This document shows, piece after piece, positions 45,201 to 58,527 of a stretch of 64,000 nucleotides of DNA. Origin of the DNA: Anas platyrhynchos (Eukaryota > Chordata > Aves > Anseriformes > Anatidae); contig NC_092604.1 of NCBI RefSeq assembly GCF_047663525.1, positions 11,209,501 through 11,273,500 on the forward strand, read 5' to 3'. Position 1 is the first letter of the stretch. Each line of letters starts with the position of its first letter. The position numbers and the translations under genes are program-made. Below the pieces are notes generated by a model. It saw nothing but the letters and a program-made list of their open reading frames with translations, did no database searches and was not told where the DNA came from.

Positions 45201-48200
45201 CAAAGTAGTGATTAAAATCAGAAAGCTTAGATTTTAGCCTGGTAAAACAAGCTCAACTGGGCAGTTCCTCCCTAACAATTTTATATTTAGTATTTTTTTT
45301 TAATTAAGAAAATGGGCTTTAGTCAAATCACTTGGCTCAGAAACTTCATGCATTTCAAGAGTCTGTACTACACAGACCGGTCAGATGGTATAAAAACTTG
45401 TGACCTTAAAAGTTGACAAACATGCCAGGAATTTAAAGCCAGTGCCTGGAACATGTCAGTGGACTAAGCAACAAGGCTGGTTCGTAATACTTTCCCCAGA
45501 AGAGTAGCAACTGGCTTTATATCAAGGGTAATTTAAGCCACTGCCTAAAACCAAAAGCAATCAACCACCAAAAAATGGAAAAAGAGCAGTTTCTTTCATG
45601 GTGGGCTCACCTTAACACTAAACTTGCTGTCTGAACTGTTAACAGCTGACTTTACACATCCCCTTTCTAACTGGCTTGCTTGCCTTAACTTTACCGAGCT
45701 GACCTTTGAGCTGCCATTGTTCAATTCACCCGCTTCTCTAAGGATGGGTACAAAACCTACTCCTTCTCAGCTGGAGTCTCTGTGAGACTGCACAACAGCC
45801 AGGTAACCAAAAGGCTGAACAGTGACAAGAAAACTCACTGCATTTGCACACTTGGTACATTCAGTCACCCTCTCATACGGTATAAGTTGTGTGGTTTGTT
45901 TGTTTTTAAAAAAAACAGTCACAATGACTTTCAATCTACTGCTCCAACTCCTTAGAGTATAGCCTTTCTACTGTCAGGGGTATCACTGAAAACCTGTTAC
46001 TAAGAGGATATCTTGATGAGATTTTGTCTGACTTTAGAAACAATAGTTAAGTCCTGCCTCCACCCTCAGGAGCAAAGCCTTACAATGATCAGTGCGATCT
46101 CCCCTCACATCCCAGCAGTAGTATGGTTACCTGCTGAATCATCAGCTCAGCCATTTCCAGTTTCTTATGCAAGTCCTCCACATCCAACTTCATAGCTGAG
46201 TTCTCAGAAACCAGGGAGCGGAGTTTCTCTGACAGTTCCGAGTTTTGTTGCTTTACTTCCTCATTGCCCTTGCTGAAAGAAACACACCAAAAAATAAAGT
46301 GGCAACACTGTACTGTCTAGGGGTTTGCACATGCCCATGTCATAAATTTACAATCTGGTTCTTCACAGCAGCTGGAGTCATAGAAACGTTTGGAAGAGAC
46401 CTCTGGAGGTCATCTTGTCCAAAATCCCACTCAAAGTGGGACCAGGCTAACACCAGCTCTGGTCAGCCACAGCTCTGTATAGTTGCTGTGAACACCAAGG
46501 ATGAAAATTCCACAGCTACCCTGGGCAATATGTGTACAGCACTGGAACATATCTAGTGACTTATTATTATTTTTACTTTGAATATACAGCATTCCAAGGC
46601 ACCTCCTGTGGTCAGTGCCCCTTGCTAAGTTTTGTGTCTGTATTGAGAAGAGGAGCGTTACTCTGGAGTAACATGCAGAACAGGCTTACCTGTGTTTGTA
46701 CAGTTCTAGTTTCAGGTTGTCTCGCTCCTTCACTAACTCTTTATTATGCTGGAGAAAAAGCAAATGATCGATTTATCTAAATCAAATAAACAAACAGGTA
46801 ACATAAAATGTTCAAAGATTACCATTTTTTACCTTTAACAGATCAGCTAATGCAGAAAAGGTCAGAACTTCAATAAAACCCTCAGGACAGGTTTGCTCAG
46901 AACCTCATCTATAGCTACAGCAGGCTGGCTAGTGCTGTACTCATCAGCCTGTACAAATGATGAAGTTGCCAGGAATTCATCTGCTTGGTCTTGTCAAATA
47001 TGATGCTACTAACTGGTCATGAGGTTATTTCTGCATACTTCTGGATTAATGTTAATACTGAAGTGTCTGTTTGATGGAGACCCTCCTGGGACGAGGTCTC
47101 AGCGACGCTTCTGTTGTGCAGAGCTGGCAGAACTAACGCGGTAAGGTGCCAGATCTGAAGACAACAACTGGACCATATAATTAGTGGTCACAGAAACCTG
47201 AAAAGTTTGCCTTGATCATGGAGAATACAGGGTTTTACAAGGTTAATTAACAATCAACAAGGTTAATTTCTACCTCCTCTCTAAGTAAGTCACTACAGAC
47301 TTTGCAGTAGTACAGTGACAAGCAAATAGCCAAACACAGAGCTGCTGGTTAAGCATAAACAGAGGTGACTCTTACCTTCTCTGCCTGTTTTTGCTGCATA
47401 GAGATGGAGGACAAAGTGCGTTCTAGCTCTGATACCCTCTGGCGAGATGACTGTAAACGAGCAGCAAGGTCTTCAGCTTCTCCTGAGCAAGTCAGAGCAG
47501 AGACAGTTGAGAGCAGACCACAAAGGGATTTTGGGGGCTGGCTGAACAGCACTTTCTACTTTGTTAACAAGCTCTTAAACACTTCAGAGAGGGCAGCACA
47601 CCACTGAGAGCTCTGTAAATTAGTAGACCTGGTTCTACTCCTGGCTATACAGGTCATTCACCAGCAACCTGGGGCAGTAAAGCTCTCTGTAAGTACCTTC
47701 CTCAATTTTAGAGGGAGATGAAGCTTCCTTTGCAGAACAATAGGCAGTATGTTTATTTTTTTCTACTAGAGTAAATTGTTGAAATTTAGGTGAGAATGAA
47801 AGCCTCCGGTAAAACCTACACTAACATGACAGCTGTGTGGGAGGGGTGGTGGAGAAAAGGGAACAAAGTTTTAAAAGAATCTGAAGAAAGTGAGAAAAGA
47901 ACAGTCTGGGGTAGTCACCAGGCCCAAACAGGGCTGACAGGGCTGTAATGATGCACAAAAGAACCTCAACTGCCATGGGATTACCATGCTCCAGTTTGGG
48001 GGCAGATATGATGACAGAAGCAGTGACGGTGCCAAGAATGGCTCATTAAGGAGTCAATGAGCATGGTGAGCTGGCTGCCAGCAACTATCATGCCTGTGAC
48101 TTGAAATCCACAATTTAGCCAACAGCTTGAGCTGGAGTTTTTGGAGTCCTTTACCTGATTTCTGCCGTGCAGCTTGTTGAGTATGTCCAAGGGCTGTCTG

Positions 48201-51200
48201 CAACTCGGACTTCTCAGAAACCAGAATTCCAATAGTCTGGATATGAACCTTTGGGGGAAAAAAGTGAGCTCAGTGCAAAAAATCCTTGCTTCTAACTGCA
48301 ACACCACTGTTACCACAAAAGGATAATTTAGTAAAGAACTCCTGCAATTAAGAGTCTGGCTAACTGGCTCTCCCAGTTTTCCTGAAATAATGCAGAAGCC
48401 AAGCGACATTACTATAATGGAAGCTCTGTCTTACCTGTAGCTGTTCCCGCAGTGCTGCTTGCTCTTTAGAAAACTTCTGTTCAAATTCCTTCTTTTCCTG
48501 TGCAAACAAATGATCCCTGTTCAGCACAAAATTCTAAACAGTTAACCCTTTTTGTTTTATGTCAAACTAAAAAACAGTGATTCATTGGTAGTACTTCCAG
48601 CTTTTAACCAATACCACTATTTTTAAAAGACGTTCTTCAGTCTTAACATTATTTGAACTATTTCTTTGTTTATCCACCCCAGAATGGCAACGATGTGTTC
48701 CTTATGCTGGCATAAATGTGCCAGTGTTTGGAATACAAACTACTGACAAGGCCTTAAGCTGTACTCTGCTGCTTCCACTGCAGTCCTTTTCAACCTAAAT
48801 GATTCTGCGTTCTGTAAGACAAGATCACGCAGGCCTGTGCCGAAGTCCACTATGCTTTCTGCTCCTCAGAGAAACAGATACCTACTTCTGTATCTATCCA
48901 AAAATAGGACACACTTTACCTTCTCCAGCTGATTCATTGCTTCTTGGTTCTGTTGTTTCTGTGGAAGAAAACAGATGCACCAGCATTAAGAGCGAGTACT
49001 CTCATACTGCTGAAACACATTTCCACTTTAACAAAGTAGGACACATGCCCAGTTAATGCAAACAATTTCCATTATCCTTTTCTGTAAAAGACTAAGAAGT
49101 TTGTCTTATCTATCAGAAATAATAGATTTGGGCTCCTTCACTGATACGCCAGGTGTGGTTTTTGTTGCTCAGAACATTACCACAGTTGTTCCCAAATACC
49201 ACTAATGCAGCCCCTGTCTGAGCATCCAACTTGAGTTAAACTTGCACCCCACATCTATGAAGTTAATCGTAATCCTGATATATTAGGATAGTGACCAAAA
49301 TGCATTCAAAAAAGAAAAAACCAAAACACAGCGTAGTGTTTTAATTCAGACAAGACCTTAGAATTTTGCAGATTTGTTTGGGGTGGAGTGTTTGCTATTT
49401 GCTGCTGGTGTCCTCGTGGCAGTTTCTCTACAGAACTACATAAATAATACTTTTTCCCCTTCCCAAAGGATGGACATTGCTCAGTTTTTACTACCACTAT
49501 TTCAAACACGTTTTGAAACATGACTACCGATGGAAGAGTGATGGATTACAGGTTTTGATTCTAGCAAAGCCAGTGCAAAACATAACCAGGAAAAGCAAAG
49601 ACAAGACCACAAATGCAGCAAAGACCCTATATAATTCCAGGCAAAACCATGTTTCATGTGCCTGTCAGAAGCAGGCAAACAAGGAGAATCCTGGGTGGGC
49701 AATACCCCTAACAGGTGCCTTTGCAGCCCAGTTAAAAGACAAAAAGGAACAGAATGGAACCACAGTAACTCAAAACCAAAAATAACACAAGAGGGGTTGC
49801 GGGGTACACTGGGAAATGCTGAACTTTGGAAAAGGAGTACTGTGAGAGAGGAACAAAACGAGGAAAAGTGCTTCAAACCAAGAAAGGCTCTTTTCAGACT
49901 GAAACAAGTCCGCTTAGCTACATTTCATACGGCGTTCAAGCTGAAGGCTGAAAAGCAGCAGCAGGAATCCATGCAAGCCATGGGACAAAGCAGTTCATTC
50001 ATAGTGCCAAGAGAAGCTGAGGATATGATCAGAAACCAGCACCAGGCTCTCTCTTAGACCTATTGCTCCCACTCTGCTGGTATATTTAGAACAGCATCAC
50101 CACCTGCCGAAATAGGTTTTCACAGTGCTGCCGGCACTAGAATTCTGTATTTCAGGGACTCAGAACAGAAATAGTTGTTTTATCAGGATGCTTCTCATCC
50201 AGGGAAAGCACGATGAGATCAACAGAGCACATTTAAGTGGAAACAACAAAACCGTGTTTCTTGTTCCTTGGATGAGCCAATACATGTGGCCTTAGACTTG
50301 GAACTGAACAGGTTTTCCACACGAGGTGCCGTATGAGCAGCCTTCCCTGTGGCACTATAAGAGAACCCATAACCTCGCAGACACCCAGAGAGCATGGAGG
50401 AGCAGCAGAGACAATATCAAACTGGTTGGTTGGATTGTTTCTTACCAATTCCTCTATCTTTGTAATGAGCTGTTTGTTAGTTAGATTGCTGGAATCTAGG
50501 GCTACTGCCAGCTCCTGGTAACGTGTCTGATGGGCACATGCAGAGAGGAGAAAAAGGAAGGGGCAGAAAAGGAGGAGGGGAGGAAAAAAAAGCAATAATT
50601 AAAAAGAACAGAAAAATAAATCATTATCACAGTTTGATACAAATCAGATTCTCCAAACAAATCTACGGTTTCAAGAATAGCTGGGACATCAACGTATTTC
50701 ATCAATTGCTGCTAAGGCTTCTTTTTGACATAAAAGTCCACCAAAACTAAGGACTAGAGCTGTGTGGAGGCCAGATTATCCCCAGTCCCCAAACGGGAAA
50801 TACCTCAGATACCTGCCTCCTCCCGCTGACCACAACTACCTGATTACAGAGGAAGGCAACACTGGACAGCAATGTATGTCAATTGTATATTCAATTGGGT
50901 CTCATTAACACTGCTGTAAGCACAGAGTCCCAAGTCAGTCATCAAGACTAGCAAATAACAAAATAAAAATTAAAAAAAAATAAAAAATAAAAACAGTCTG
51001 AGAACAACTTACTTCCATTTCCTTAATATTTGTGGAAGAAATAGCACTTTCCCCATTCACGTATGATGTAGACTAGAAGAAAAACAGCCAAGTCAGTTTT
51101 ATTCCCCCAGGCAACGAATCATTATTAAAAACTGACTATCAGAATACTTCCTAAGAGCACCTTTCACTTCAAAGTACCACAGCCAGCCAGAAGAGTATTT

Positions 51201-54200
51201 TTTCCTGTGTCTAAGGATAGATGCAGACTCCCCCCTGTGACAAGCTGATATGAATTATGCAGATTGACTTCAGATTCTTTGCCACTAAATCAAGAATACA
51301 TCTTTCCATGAATACGTGCTGTTCATTCATCCCACTCTGCTCCTCTTCCTACTGCTGAAATTTTACATTCCTAAAACTGGAGGTTTTGCTTCTCCGTGCT
51401 TAAATATCTCATTGTTCAGTAGGATGGCTGTAGACATCTCCAACATTGAAGAGCTTTTTCTTGAACTGGCTGCTGAAAGCTCCACATCAGACACCAAGAA
51501 AATTATCAGGACAAATGGACCAAAACAGGGCCATACCTGAGAAACCAGGCCATTGAGTTGTTCAGACAACTGGCGGAGACTTTCTGTTGACGAGAGAGAC
51601 CTGGGAACAAAGAAAGGCCTTGTGATGAAAATTTCTCCCAAAGAACTGCCCCAATCAGTACAGCAGTGGGGAGTAATAAAACTTGAGTTTGTTGGACACT
51701 TGGGGATCCTTTTGCAAAGCTGTTTAATAAACGTACGCTCACCTGTTCTCATCCAAAGCATTTTTATGATCCTCAGCTTCATGAATCTGTGGATTGAAAC
51801 AAAAATTACAAGCCTGTAAAAAAAGATGGGAGTGACATTTGCGAGTGTGTCACTAAGACTTGACTACGTGTGGGCTCAGGTTGCACAAGTACCTGTAATT
51901 ACTGCTCCCCAAAGACAGATAAACTTAACACCACCAACTCAGTTCCTAGCTTGCACATAATTTCTGAGTGTTGAGAGCCCAGGTTTCACAGAATGAAGAG
52001 TTAAGCGTTACTGGCTTTGTGTTTGCTGTTACAATTATCAGGATAATCAATGCTGCTTTGCTGGAAAAACTTCAGCTGAGTCTTTTAAGTAGTGAAAGGG
52101 AGTGCAGGCTGCTCCAACTGGAGACCTATGTTATTAGGAGAGCTTTCTGCTCATGAAATAGGAGAAAAGGGGAAGAGAACGGCAGCTTTGGAAGGAGCAG
52201 AGGCACGTGCATGCTCGTGCCCTCCGCTCTCTCAGACAGATGATGTGCAGAATGCAGTATTTTTACCAGGAGACAATCTGAGCTAGTCACGTCGTAGTTA
52301 CAAAGATTGTCTCCCTCAGCAGAAACGTGGCCTTGCTAACCAGTATGGCAATATCGGGGGTGAGTCACAAACCTGTGTCAGCTGCATGCTCCCGGGAGCA
52401 GGCAGAACAGAACCAGAACTAGGTAGACTGTTGCTGTTAGATAGCACAGGGACATCGGCAGCAAGCTGTTCAGCGTTACGAGTGGCAACATCACTGTCAA
52501 AGTACGCCTGTCACAAAACACATCACAGGAATTACAGCCGACATGCGAAACAAAGGGAACGCACACGAGCACCTCGCCTTGTGATAAGGCCCAGGAAAAA
52601 CAGACAGATGCGAACGATCATTTAGAAACATGTGGAAGGGGATCTGTGCCCGCCCCAGAGCAAACAGGAGACTGCATCAACCCACAGACATCATCCCAGA
52701 CCCAGCCTGAAGAACTGGTGCCCCATAACCAAGCTCACTTCTGTATGTGGGGCAGTAACACCACCCAACTCTAAGCTCACGACCAGCTTTTCTGCAAAGG
52801 ATTTGTCAAAAAGTGAGCGAGGTCAAAGCCAGGTGGTTGCCACTGCTCTGAAATGCACTGCCCTCGGGATGCCTCTGGGAACACTGCTCGCCGTACGCAC
52901 ACTGAGATGGGAAGGACAGCCTAGTGACTACCTGCAAACTGGGTCAGCCAAGCTCAGCTGCTCCATCCTGAACTCGGTGATGTTTGTGGCAAGCTGTGAG
53001 CCACCAGTTTAGAAACGGGACATTTGTGCACAGGCCAAGCCCAGCATTGCTGGGAGCAGGTGCCCCTGGCCCCAGTGGAGCTATGAATCCCGTGACTACA
53101 AGAATCTAAGTAGAAGAGGGCCCCAAACTATTTCTGGACAGCGATGCAAGTTCTCATCAGGTGTTCGTGGGAGGATGAACAGTATCTGATGACACCTCTG
53201 CCAGGCCCCAGAGAACTGGACAAACCTTGTACAGCACCAGAGAGCTGTAAAGACCCCGGGCAGCACTCTGCTGTTTTATGGCAATTGCTTTTATTTCATC
53301 ATCCAGCTCTGGTAAGCCAGCATTTAACGACCCTGCGAAGCAAATGACAATCTTTCACCAGGTAACCCCACTAACACACTGCAGCTCTCTGCAACTCCAT
53401 CTGAAAGAGTTCCCTTTTGCTTTGGTGACTTCCTTCTCGGCAGCCCTCAGGAGAGCAGAACTCCCTTTCTCTCTCAGCGTTCCCTATTCACCTGCTCAGC
53501 GCTCCATTCATGACTCAAGCAGCCAGGAGGTGACAGTAACAGGGAAGACAGATTTAGTGAAAGCAACAAGCAGGAAAACTGCAGAGGGAAACAAATGGAA
53601 TCATCTCGATTTCGTTTTAGCAGGACAGACACTTGCACTCTCAAGGAGCAATCTATGTTAGGTGCTTAAAGGAAAGTCAGGAATTCCCTTACTTCTTCCA
53701 GCTTCAGGTTTACTTCGCCTCTGTTTGCTCAGGCACTCATCGGGATAGAGCACCAGATGGACAAGATACATCTTAAAAATGTTTCCTCAATTTTTTTTGA
53801 TTGGGACTTTTCTTTGCTTAAGACTTCGAGATGCAAAAACAGGTAACATGCCTTAACCACAGAATGCCTTCCTTCTGCCTCCAAAGGAAAGAGCTTTGAA
53901 GTAAATAAATCAAAGGGGAAAAAAAAAATGAACTGCATAATTTGTTGGAGATGGAAAGGTTTGGGAGCAAACTACTTTCCTGGAAATTATTCTTTGTGAG
54001 GTTCAAATACGGTAGAATAAGAAGCTGGTAATTTTGCTCAGCCTAGTCTATAGTAGGATGCATTTGTTTTCACACAAAGGCTCCTATTTTGTTGGGTTTT
54101 CTGTGTTTCACAGCCAAGAAAGCTGAAGTGGGTGAGGTGGGAGGGGTCTGCCTCCCATCAGACACCAATGGCAGCAGCAGTTCAGATGCTAACGATCAGC

Positions 54201-57200
54201 TTTTCTGCCCTATTAGCATCAGTTGAGGCTCTGAACAGCATTTTCCTGACTCAGGATTTTCACAAGACAGCAACTGGAAAGAGAAATCTTTCTCCCATTA
54301 CAGATTGCAATTAAAGATTAGCTTTCAAGATATCCTTAATACCCCAGACACAATAACCCACAAACTGTGCAACAGACAGTCGGCTCAAAATGCGTCTCTC
54401 TGGGCTATGGAAGCAGAGAGAAAAATGAAAACACAAGAATAGAAGCAGTAAGTTTTCCATTTTCAGAACAGAACTGAAACTGCAGGCGCAGGTAAGCCTC
54501 CCCTGCAGGACAAGATGCCACCCCAGCAGCAGCACTGCACCACCTGTCTTCACCTCAACCTCCAGCACCAACTGAGATCCAACGTACAGAGCTGGGGAGG
54601 TGAACTGAAATCAGCCCCTTTGGCAAGGGTAAATCGTCAGCGTGTTTTCTGACGCTGCTCAGGCACAAGCCAGGACCCACAAACCTTACACTAAGTCTTC
54701 ATGTCACTTAAGCTCAGCTGACACACAGCCTACACACCTAAGGTCCGGATGGAGGAGCTTTCACCCTGCAGCAGCTGTCCTGCCCAACAGCAGTACCACA
54801 CACACAAATAAAGGAGAAAATGGATCCAAAAGTAATTCAGCCTGTGCTCCATCCCATCCTGCAGGTTTCACTCCATCTCTCTGGTACCCCTGTTGATTCA
54901 CTTGGTTGTATTTATTGGTGGAAAGGCTTGGATACACAGTAAGTATAATAAGGGGTTACTTTGTGACGGCTAGACTAGAAAAAAAATGGTAGATAAGCTA
55001 CCAAAATGGTGCAAGGGAAAATGAAAAGCTGAGCTTTGCTACAACAAAAACAAAAGAAAACTCTGGGCTACAAAAGTTTACTTTCCTTAGTTTCTATCAC
55101 AATTAGATCCTTCTTTAATTAAACTGTCTGCAAATATTTTTTTTAAAGGCGGTTTGCTGACATTTGCTCCTGAGCACATGTAGATTACTTGCTGGAATAC
55201 TTCCTGCCCTTTCTTCTTCAGTAGCTAAGGAAGAAGCTAAAGCCTGTAAATGCCTGACTTGAAATACCTGACTTCCTGCCTAAACATATTTAAAACCGTG
55301 GTACTTGCCAGACTGTACATCACCTGTGCCAGTTTCATCACCCGTCATAAAATGGGTTGGCTGGAATGACTACATAGCTTGTTCAGGGCAGCTGCTTGAC
55401 GAGGCACGAGCAGAAACATGCCCTTCAGAAGCAAGGCATGAGAGTAAATAAAGCAGTGACACACGGAACAGCAGAAATGCAGACTAAAAAGGCACTACCT
55501 CTTCTTAGCGCGGTGTTCCTCAGCAGGTAATTTATTGCTTCACCCCAGATTCCTTTTTCCTTACAGCTCAACTGTCTCAAGGACAAGCATTTGACAAGGT
55601 TCACTTTTGCACGTGTTAGGTTTGACAGAAACCAGGAGGAAACAAGCACTTACGAGCAATGGAAATGTGCGTTAACAAACAGCTCCATGTTAATAAAAAC
55701 AGCAACAAAAACTCAAGCAACTGACAGCAGATAATGCCAGAACAAGGCTCCATCCGAAAATCAAGGTCAGTTTAAACAGAACCCGAAGCATGCAGCGGGG
55801 ATAGCAAGTCACTGAGAGGGACACGAGCACTGCCTCACCTTCCTCTTGTCCAATGAGGGTATGGCTACCCCATTGGAGCGGTTAAGGTCTGACACCAGCA
55901 CCTTCAGAATGTTCTGAATCTAAAGGAGGCGAAAGAAAAGTGGAAAGAGAAACGGCTCAGAAAAGGACAGGCAGAAAAATGTCAATCAAAGGCAGCCAAA
56001 GAAACTGGCATCCTCCAGCTCCGTAGGAGCACACACCTCAAAGCAGCAGCTCTGGACATACCCAGGGTTGCACTACAGCATCGTATGATCAAACACCGCC
56101 TCACCACGTACCCTGCCTCTAGCATGCACCTTTCAGGAGTTTTAGCTGCTAACCACTGTAGCACACTTCATACACTGCTAATACAGGCACAAGAGACATT
56201 AATATTACACTGGCATAACCCTCTTTCAGCTGTGGTTATGCTGTTTGGGAAGCCAAAGAACAAGGCGGAGGCAAATTATTTGGGAGAAGGAATGAGACGC
56301 TCACGTTCTCTGGAGATTGTCTCTCATCATTTGTGGGAGTCTCAGGCCTACTTCCTTCTTTAGTTTTTCGTTTTTTCTTGGCTCCCGCAGTTGCTCCAGG
56401 GCTATTCTTCTGCTGATATTCCTTCAGCTGTGAAAAAAATAAAATAATCTGAAGTCAAAACAGAATATGCCTTCTATGAGTATAACGTCAAAAACAAAAG
56501 GGTAAAAAGATAAAACGTAAGGATGAGAGAAACTGTCTTGAAAGAGACAAAAAAAAAAAAACCACATTAAAAATAATTCAGAGATGCTTGGAAGTGAGAA
56601 CTAGCATGATAGGCTTGGCTTATCACAAGTATTACAGAGTAGTAAATATATAACTTTTGTATACAACTGATGAAGTTCCTGGGAAACAAAGAATTTGATA
56701 GCCTTTGCTGTAATTGAAAGGAGATGAAAAAATATTTTTAAGTCTAACTAGCAGCAAGGAAAACAAATAAACACCCATTAAGCCTAAATGCAAGGTGGAA
56801 AAGCAGTCTGAGAGGAAGAGCTTCCATTCGGGGAAAGACAGATCACAATCTTCATAGATGATGCAGTAATACAGACACCGGCCTAAGTGTGAACTGAGGG
56901 GGTGAGCCACCTCCAATTGATTTTAAAATAATATCCATTTCAGCTCGGCGAAGCTGCTGCGCTCGAAGCTGAACCCTGCCAAGTCTTCTGGTGGCGCACG
57001 GAGCCCAAGCAGGTCCCAGGAGTGTCCGTGGGGTGCTGGGGGCAGCAGCCCCCTGCCAGGCAGCCCAAATTGGCCCCGCAGCTGGCAGTGCTGCCACCAC
57101 CCAGCCGGCCAGGGCCGGGTGGGAAAGCCAAGGTGGCAAAAATGCAAGGCGGGATAAAAAGGGCTCCTTTTTATCCGCAGGGTTTCAAAATGGAAGCCCG

Positions 57201-57730
57201 AGCCGCTCCAGGACACTTTCACAGCCGCTTTGACTTTGACACTGGCACGCCGAGCTGCCGGCACGGACGGGGCTGGGGCCGCCCCGTGGGGACGGAGAAA
57301 AAAGAAATAAAATAAAAAATGAAAAAAAAATAATTGAAAGAAAGGAGAAGGCCAAACAAACACAGAACCGGGGCGGGAGGGCAGCACCGAACCAGGCCCG
57401 GCCTCACCGGGGCCGCCTCCCCCGGGCTGGGGAAGGCCCGGCCGCAGCGCCCGGCACCGGGGGACACCGGAGGGCACCGGGGGACACTCGGGGACATCCA
57501 GGGACACCCGGGGGGCTCCCACCGAGGCCCGGCGGAGCGGAGCGGGCCCTCCCGGTGCCCCTCAGCCCTCACCGCAGGAGGCCGGGCCGGGCTCGGCGGC
57601 TCCGCTCCTCACGGGGCGCCGCGGCCCGAGCAGCCCGGCGGCTCCGCTCCCGTCCCGTCCCGTCCCGTCCCTATTCCCTCACCTTCTTCTTGGCCGCCGC
57701 CAGCTTGCTCTGCCTGCTGCCGTCCGCCAT
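38959..57730 (-). CDS. GOLGA2: Golgin subfamily A member 2 (GM130), complete
   Basis: GM130 is the cis-Golgi coiled-coil tether. Its N-terminus binds p115 and importin-alpha, and its C-terminus binds GRASP65. Coding exons in transcript order: 57683-57730, 56305-56427, 55839-55919, 52373-52507, 51743-51786, 51537-51600, 51013-51072, 50446-50526, 48920-48958, 48435-48497, 48155-48248, 47376-47482, 46690-46748, 46131-46272, 44958-45047, 44673-44780, 44490-44577, 43646-43989, 42664-42777, 42151-42375, 41871-41970, 41695-41783, 40922-41072, 40712-40779, 40052-40154, 39702-39808, 39317-39485, 38959-39209. They sum to 3,147 nt in one frame: 1,048 residues plus TAA (human about 1,000). Family landmarks: [11 protein letters not shown] and [11 protein letters not shown] at the start, [76 protein letters not shown], and [21 protein letters not shown] split across the end. 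Most of the protein is heptad-rich coiled coil. One intron (39486-39701) has a GC donor. Confidence 0.96.
42961..42973 (+). repeat. Poly(A) run in GOLGA2 intron
   Basis: Fifteen A on the plus strand (42959-42973), i.e. T on the GOLGA2 strand, in the 868-bp intron between exons 43646-43989 and 42664-42777. No transposon body was recognised next to it. Confidence 0.6.
46376..46556 (-). mobile_element. CR1-type LINE fragment
   Basis: On the plus strand it begins TCATAGAAACGTTTGGAAGAG and runs through gacctctggaggtcatcttgtcca to ccctgggcaatatgtgtacagcactgg. This is the reverse complement of the familiar CR1 3' region (tcatagaat...ggaagggacctctgga...gatcatctagtcc...ccctgggcagcctgttccagtgc). The element therefore runs in the GOLGA2 direction, starting about 100 bp upstream of the 46131-46272 exon in transcript order. 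It is short and diverged, so old. CR1 elements dominate bird and other sauropsid genomes. Confidence 0.85.
52508..55838 (-). other. GOLGA2: Large GOLGA2 intron
   Basis: A 3.3-kb intron between exons 3 and 4. No exon, RNA gene or recognised repeat. Open frames up to 127 codons occur but lack codon bias or family motifs. Confidence 0.6.
55839..57730 (-). CDS. GOLGA2: GOLGA2 N-terminal exons: p115 and importin-binding region
   Basis: Exon 1 (57683-57730) encodes [16 protein letters not shown] from an ATG at 57730-57728 inside a CpG island. Exon 2 (56305-56427) encodes [20 protein letters not shown] to RQSPEN. Exon 3 (55839-55919) encodes [20 protein letters not shown] and PSLDKRK. The Lys/Arg cluster [10 protein letters not shown] is the importin-alpha/p115 basic patch. 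The Ser in KNSPG is the conserved CDK1 site that blocks p115 binding in mitosis in mammals. Exon 3 is 81 nt and in phase, and I recall it as optional in mammals, so it may be a cassette here. Confidence 0.9.
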
Positions 57731-58200
57731 GGCCGGGCCCGGGCCACGTCAGCCGCCGAGGGGAGCGGCGGAGGCGGCCGCCAGGCTCCGCCTTGGCCCC
57801 TCCCGGTCCCCTCCCGGTCCCTTCCCGGTCCCCTCCCGGCCCTAATGGGGCCGAGCTCGGCTGGGGACCGACCCGTCCCGGAGCCTACGGACCCGGAGGC
57901 ACCCCCTCCTGCAGCTGCTGGCAGCTGGGGTGGCCAGGCACGGCTCGGGGTGCCGAGCCCGTCAGCCCCAGGCACAGCTCAGGGGCTCAAACCCATCGGT
58001 TCCAGCCCCGTTCCTCGCTTCGGCTCTGCCCCAGCTGCTTGGTGTCCCCAGGGCAGCACCCAGGGGGGCTCTGAGGGGCGCTGCGGGGTCTGGTTGGCGG
58101 TCACGGTGGCGGGGCGCTGGCTGCTCCCTCACCAGGGCCCCCAGAGCTCCTGCTGAGAGCCCTCAGGCGGCCACAGCACCAGGCTGGGGGCGGGTGAGGG
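57180..58200. promoter_or_regulatory. GOLGA2: CpG island at the GOLGA2 5' end
   Basis: Dense CpG and very high GC on both sides of the GOLGA2 start codon, with repeated CCCGT/CCCGG motifs (tandem gtccc near 57650-57670 and cccggtccc near 57795-57840). The ATG at 57730 and the first donor lie inside it. This is the housekeeping promoter of GOLGA2. No TATA box is evident. SWI5 begins on the other strand less than 1 kb away, so shared control is possible. Confidence 0.75.
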
Positions 58201-58248
58201 GCTTTGAGGCGCTGCTGGAAGCGCTGGGTGCCGGTGTTAATTGGGATA

Positions 58249-58437
58249 ATTACACCGCGCCTCACCTAAACGCCACCTCTACTCACACACAGATACATCA
58301 TTGTGCCACCTAAGCACTACCTTTAATTACACACAGATACGTTTATTATACCACCTAAACGCCACCTTTAATTACACGCAGATACATTTATTACACCACC
58401 CAAACACCACCTCTAATTACACACAAATACATTTATT
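58249..58437 (+). repeat. 45-bp minisatellite, four copies
   Basis: Four diverged tandem units, each containing ccaccTaaacgccacct, taattacacacagatac and attTat. The unit length is 45 bp in the last three copies; the first carries a few extra bases. Because 45 is a multiple of three, open frames across it show a 15-residue periodic peptide. That is a by-product of the repeat rather than evidence of a protein. It lies between the CpG island and the SWI5 promoter. Confidence 0.85.
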
Positions 58438-58472
58438 CTCGACCCAGGCCCTGTCAGCCCTCGAGGTGCCGA

Positions 58473-58527
58473 GAACTACCCGCCCCAGCATGCCCCGCGC
58501 GGGGGGCCGCCTACAACTCCCAGCACC
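58473..58527 (+). promoter_or_regulatory. SWI5: Two ZNF143 (SBS)-type motifs at the SWI5 start
   Basis: ACTACCCGCCCCAGCATGCC at 58475-58494 and CTACAACTCCCAGCACC at 58511-58527 both match the ACTACAACTCCCAGCATGC core promoter motif bound by ZNF143/THAP11. That motif typically lies within about 100 bp of housekeeping transcription starts. The only ATG nearby (58490) is part of the first motif. Confidence 0.65.

Noticed and set aside
44601-45203. Minus-strand 200-codon open frame
   Set aside because: It joins two true GOLGA2 exons (44958-45047 and 44673-44780) through intron sequence that happens to stay open; both exons have consensus splice sites.
57334-58074. Long plus-strand open frame (246 codons) over the GOLGA2 start
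   Set aside because: It lies in a CpG island where stop codons are rare, consists of Pro/Arg/Gly low complexity, has no family motif and runs antisense to the GOLGA2 first exon.
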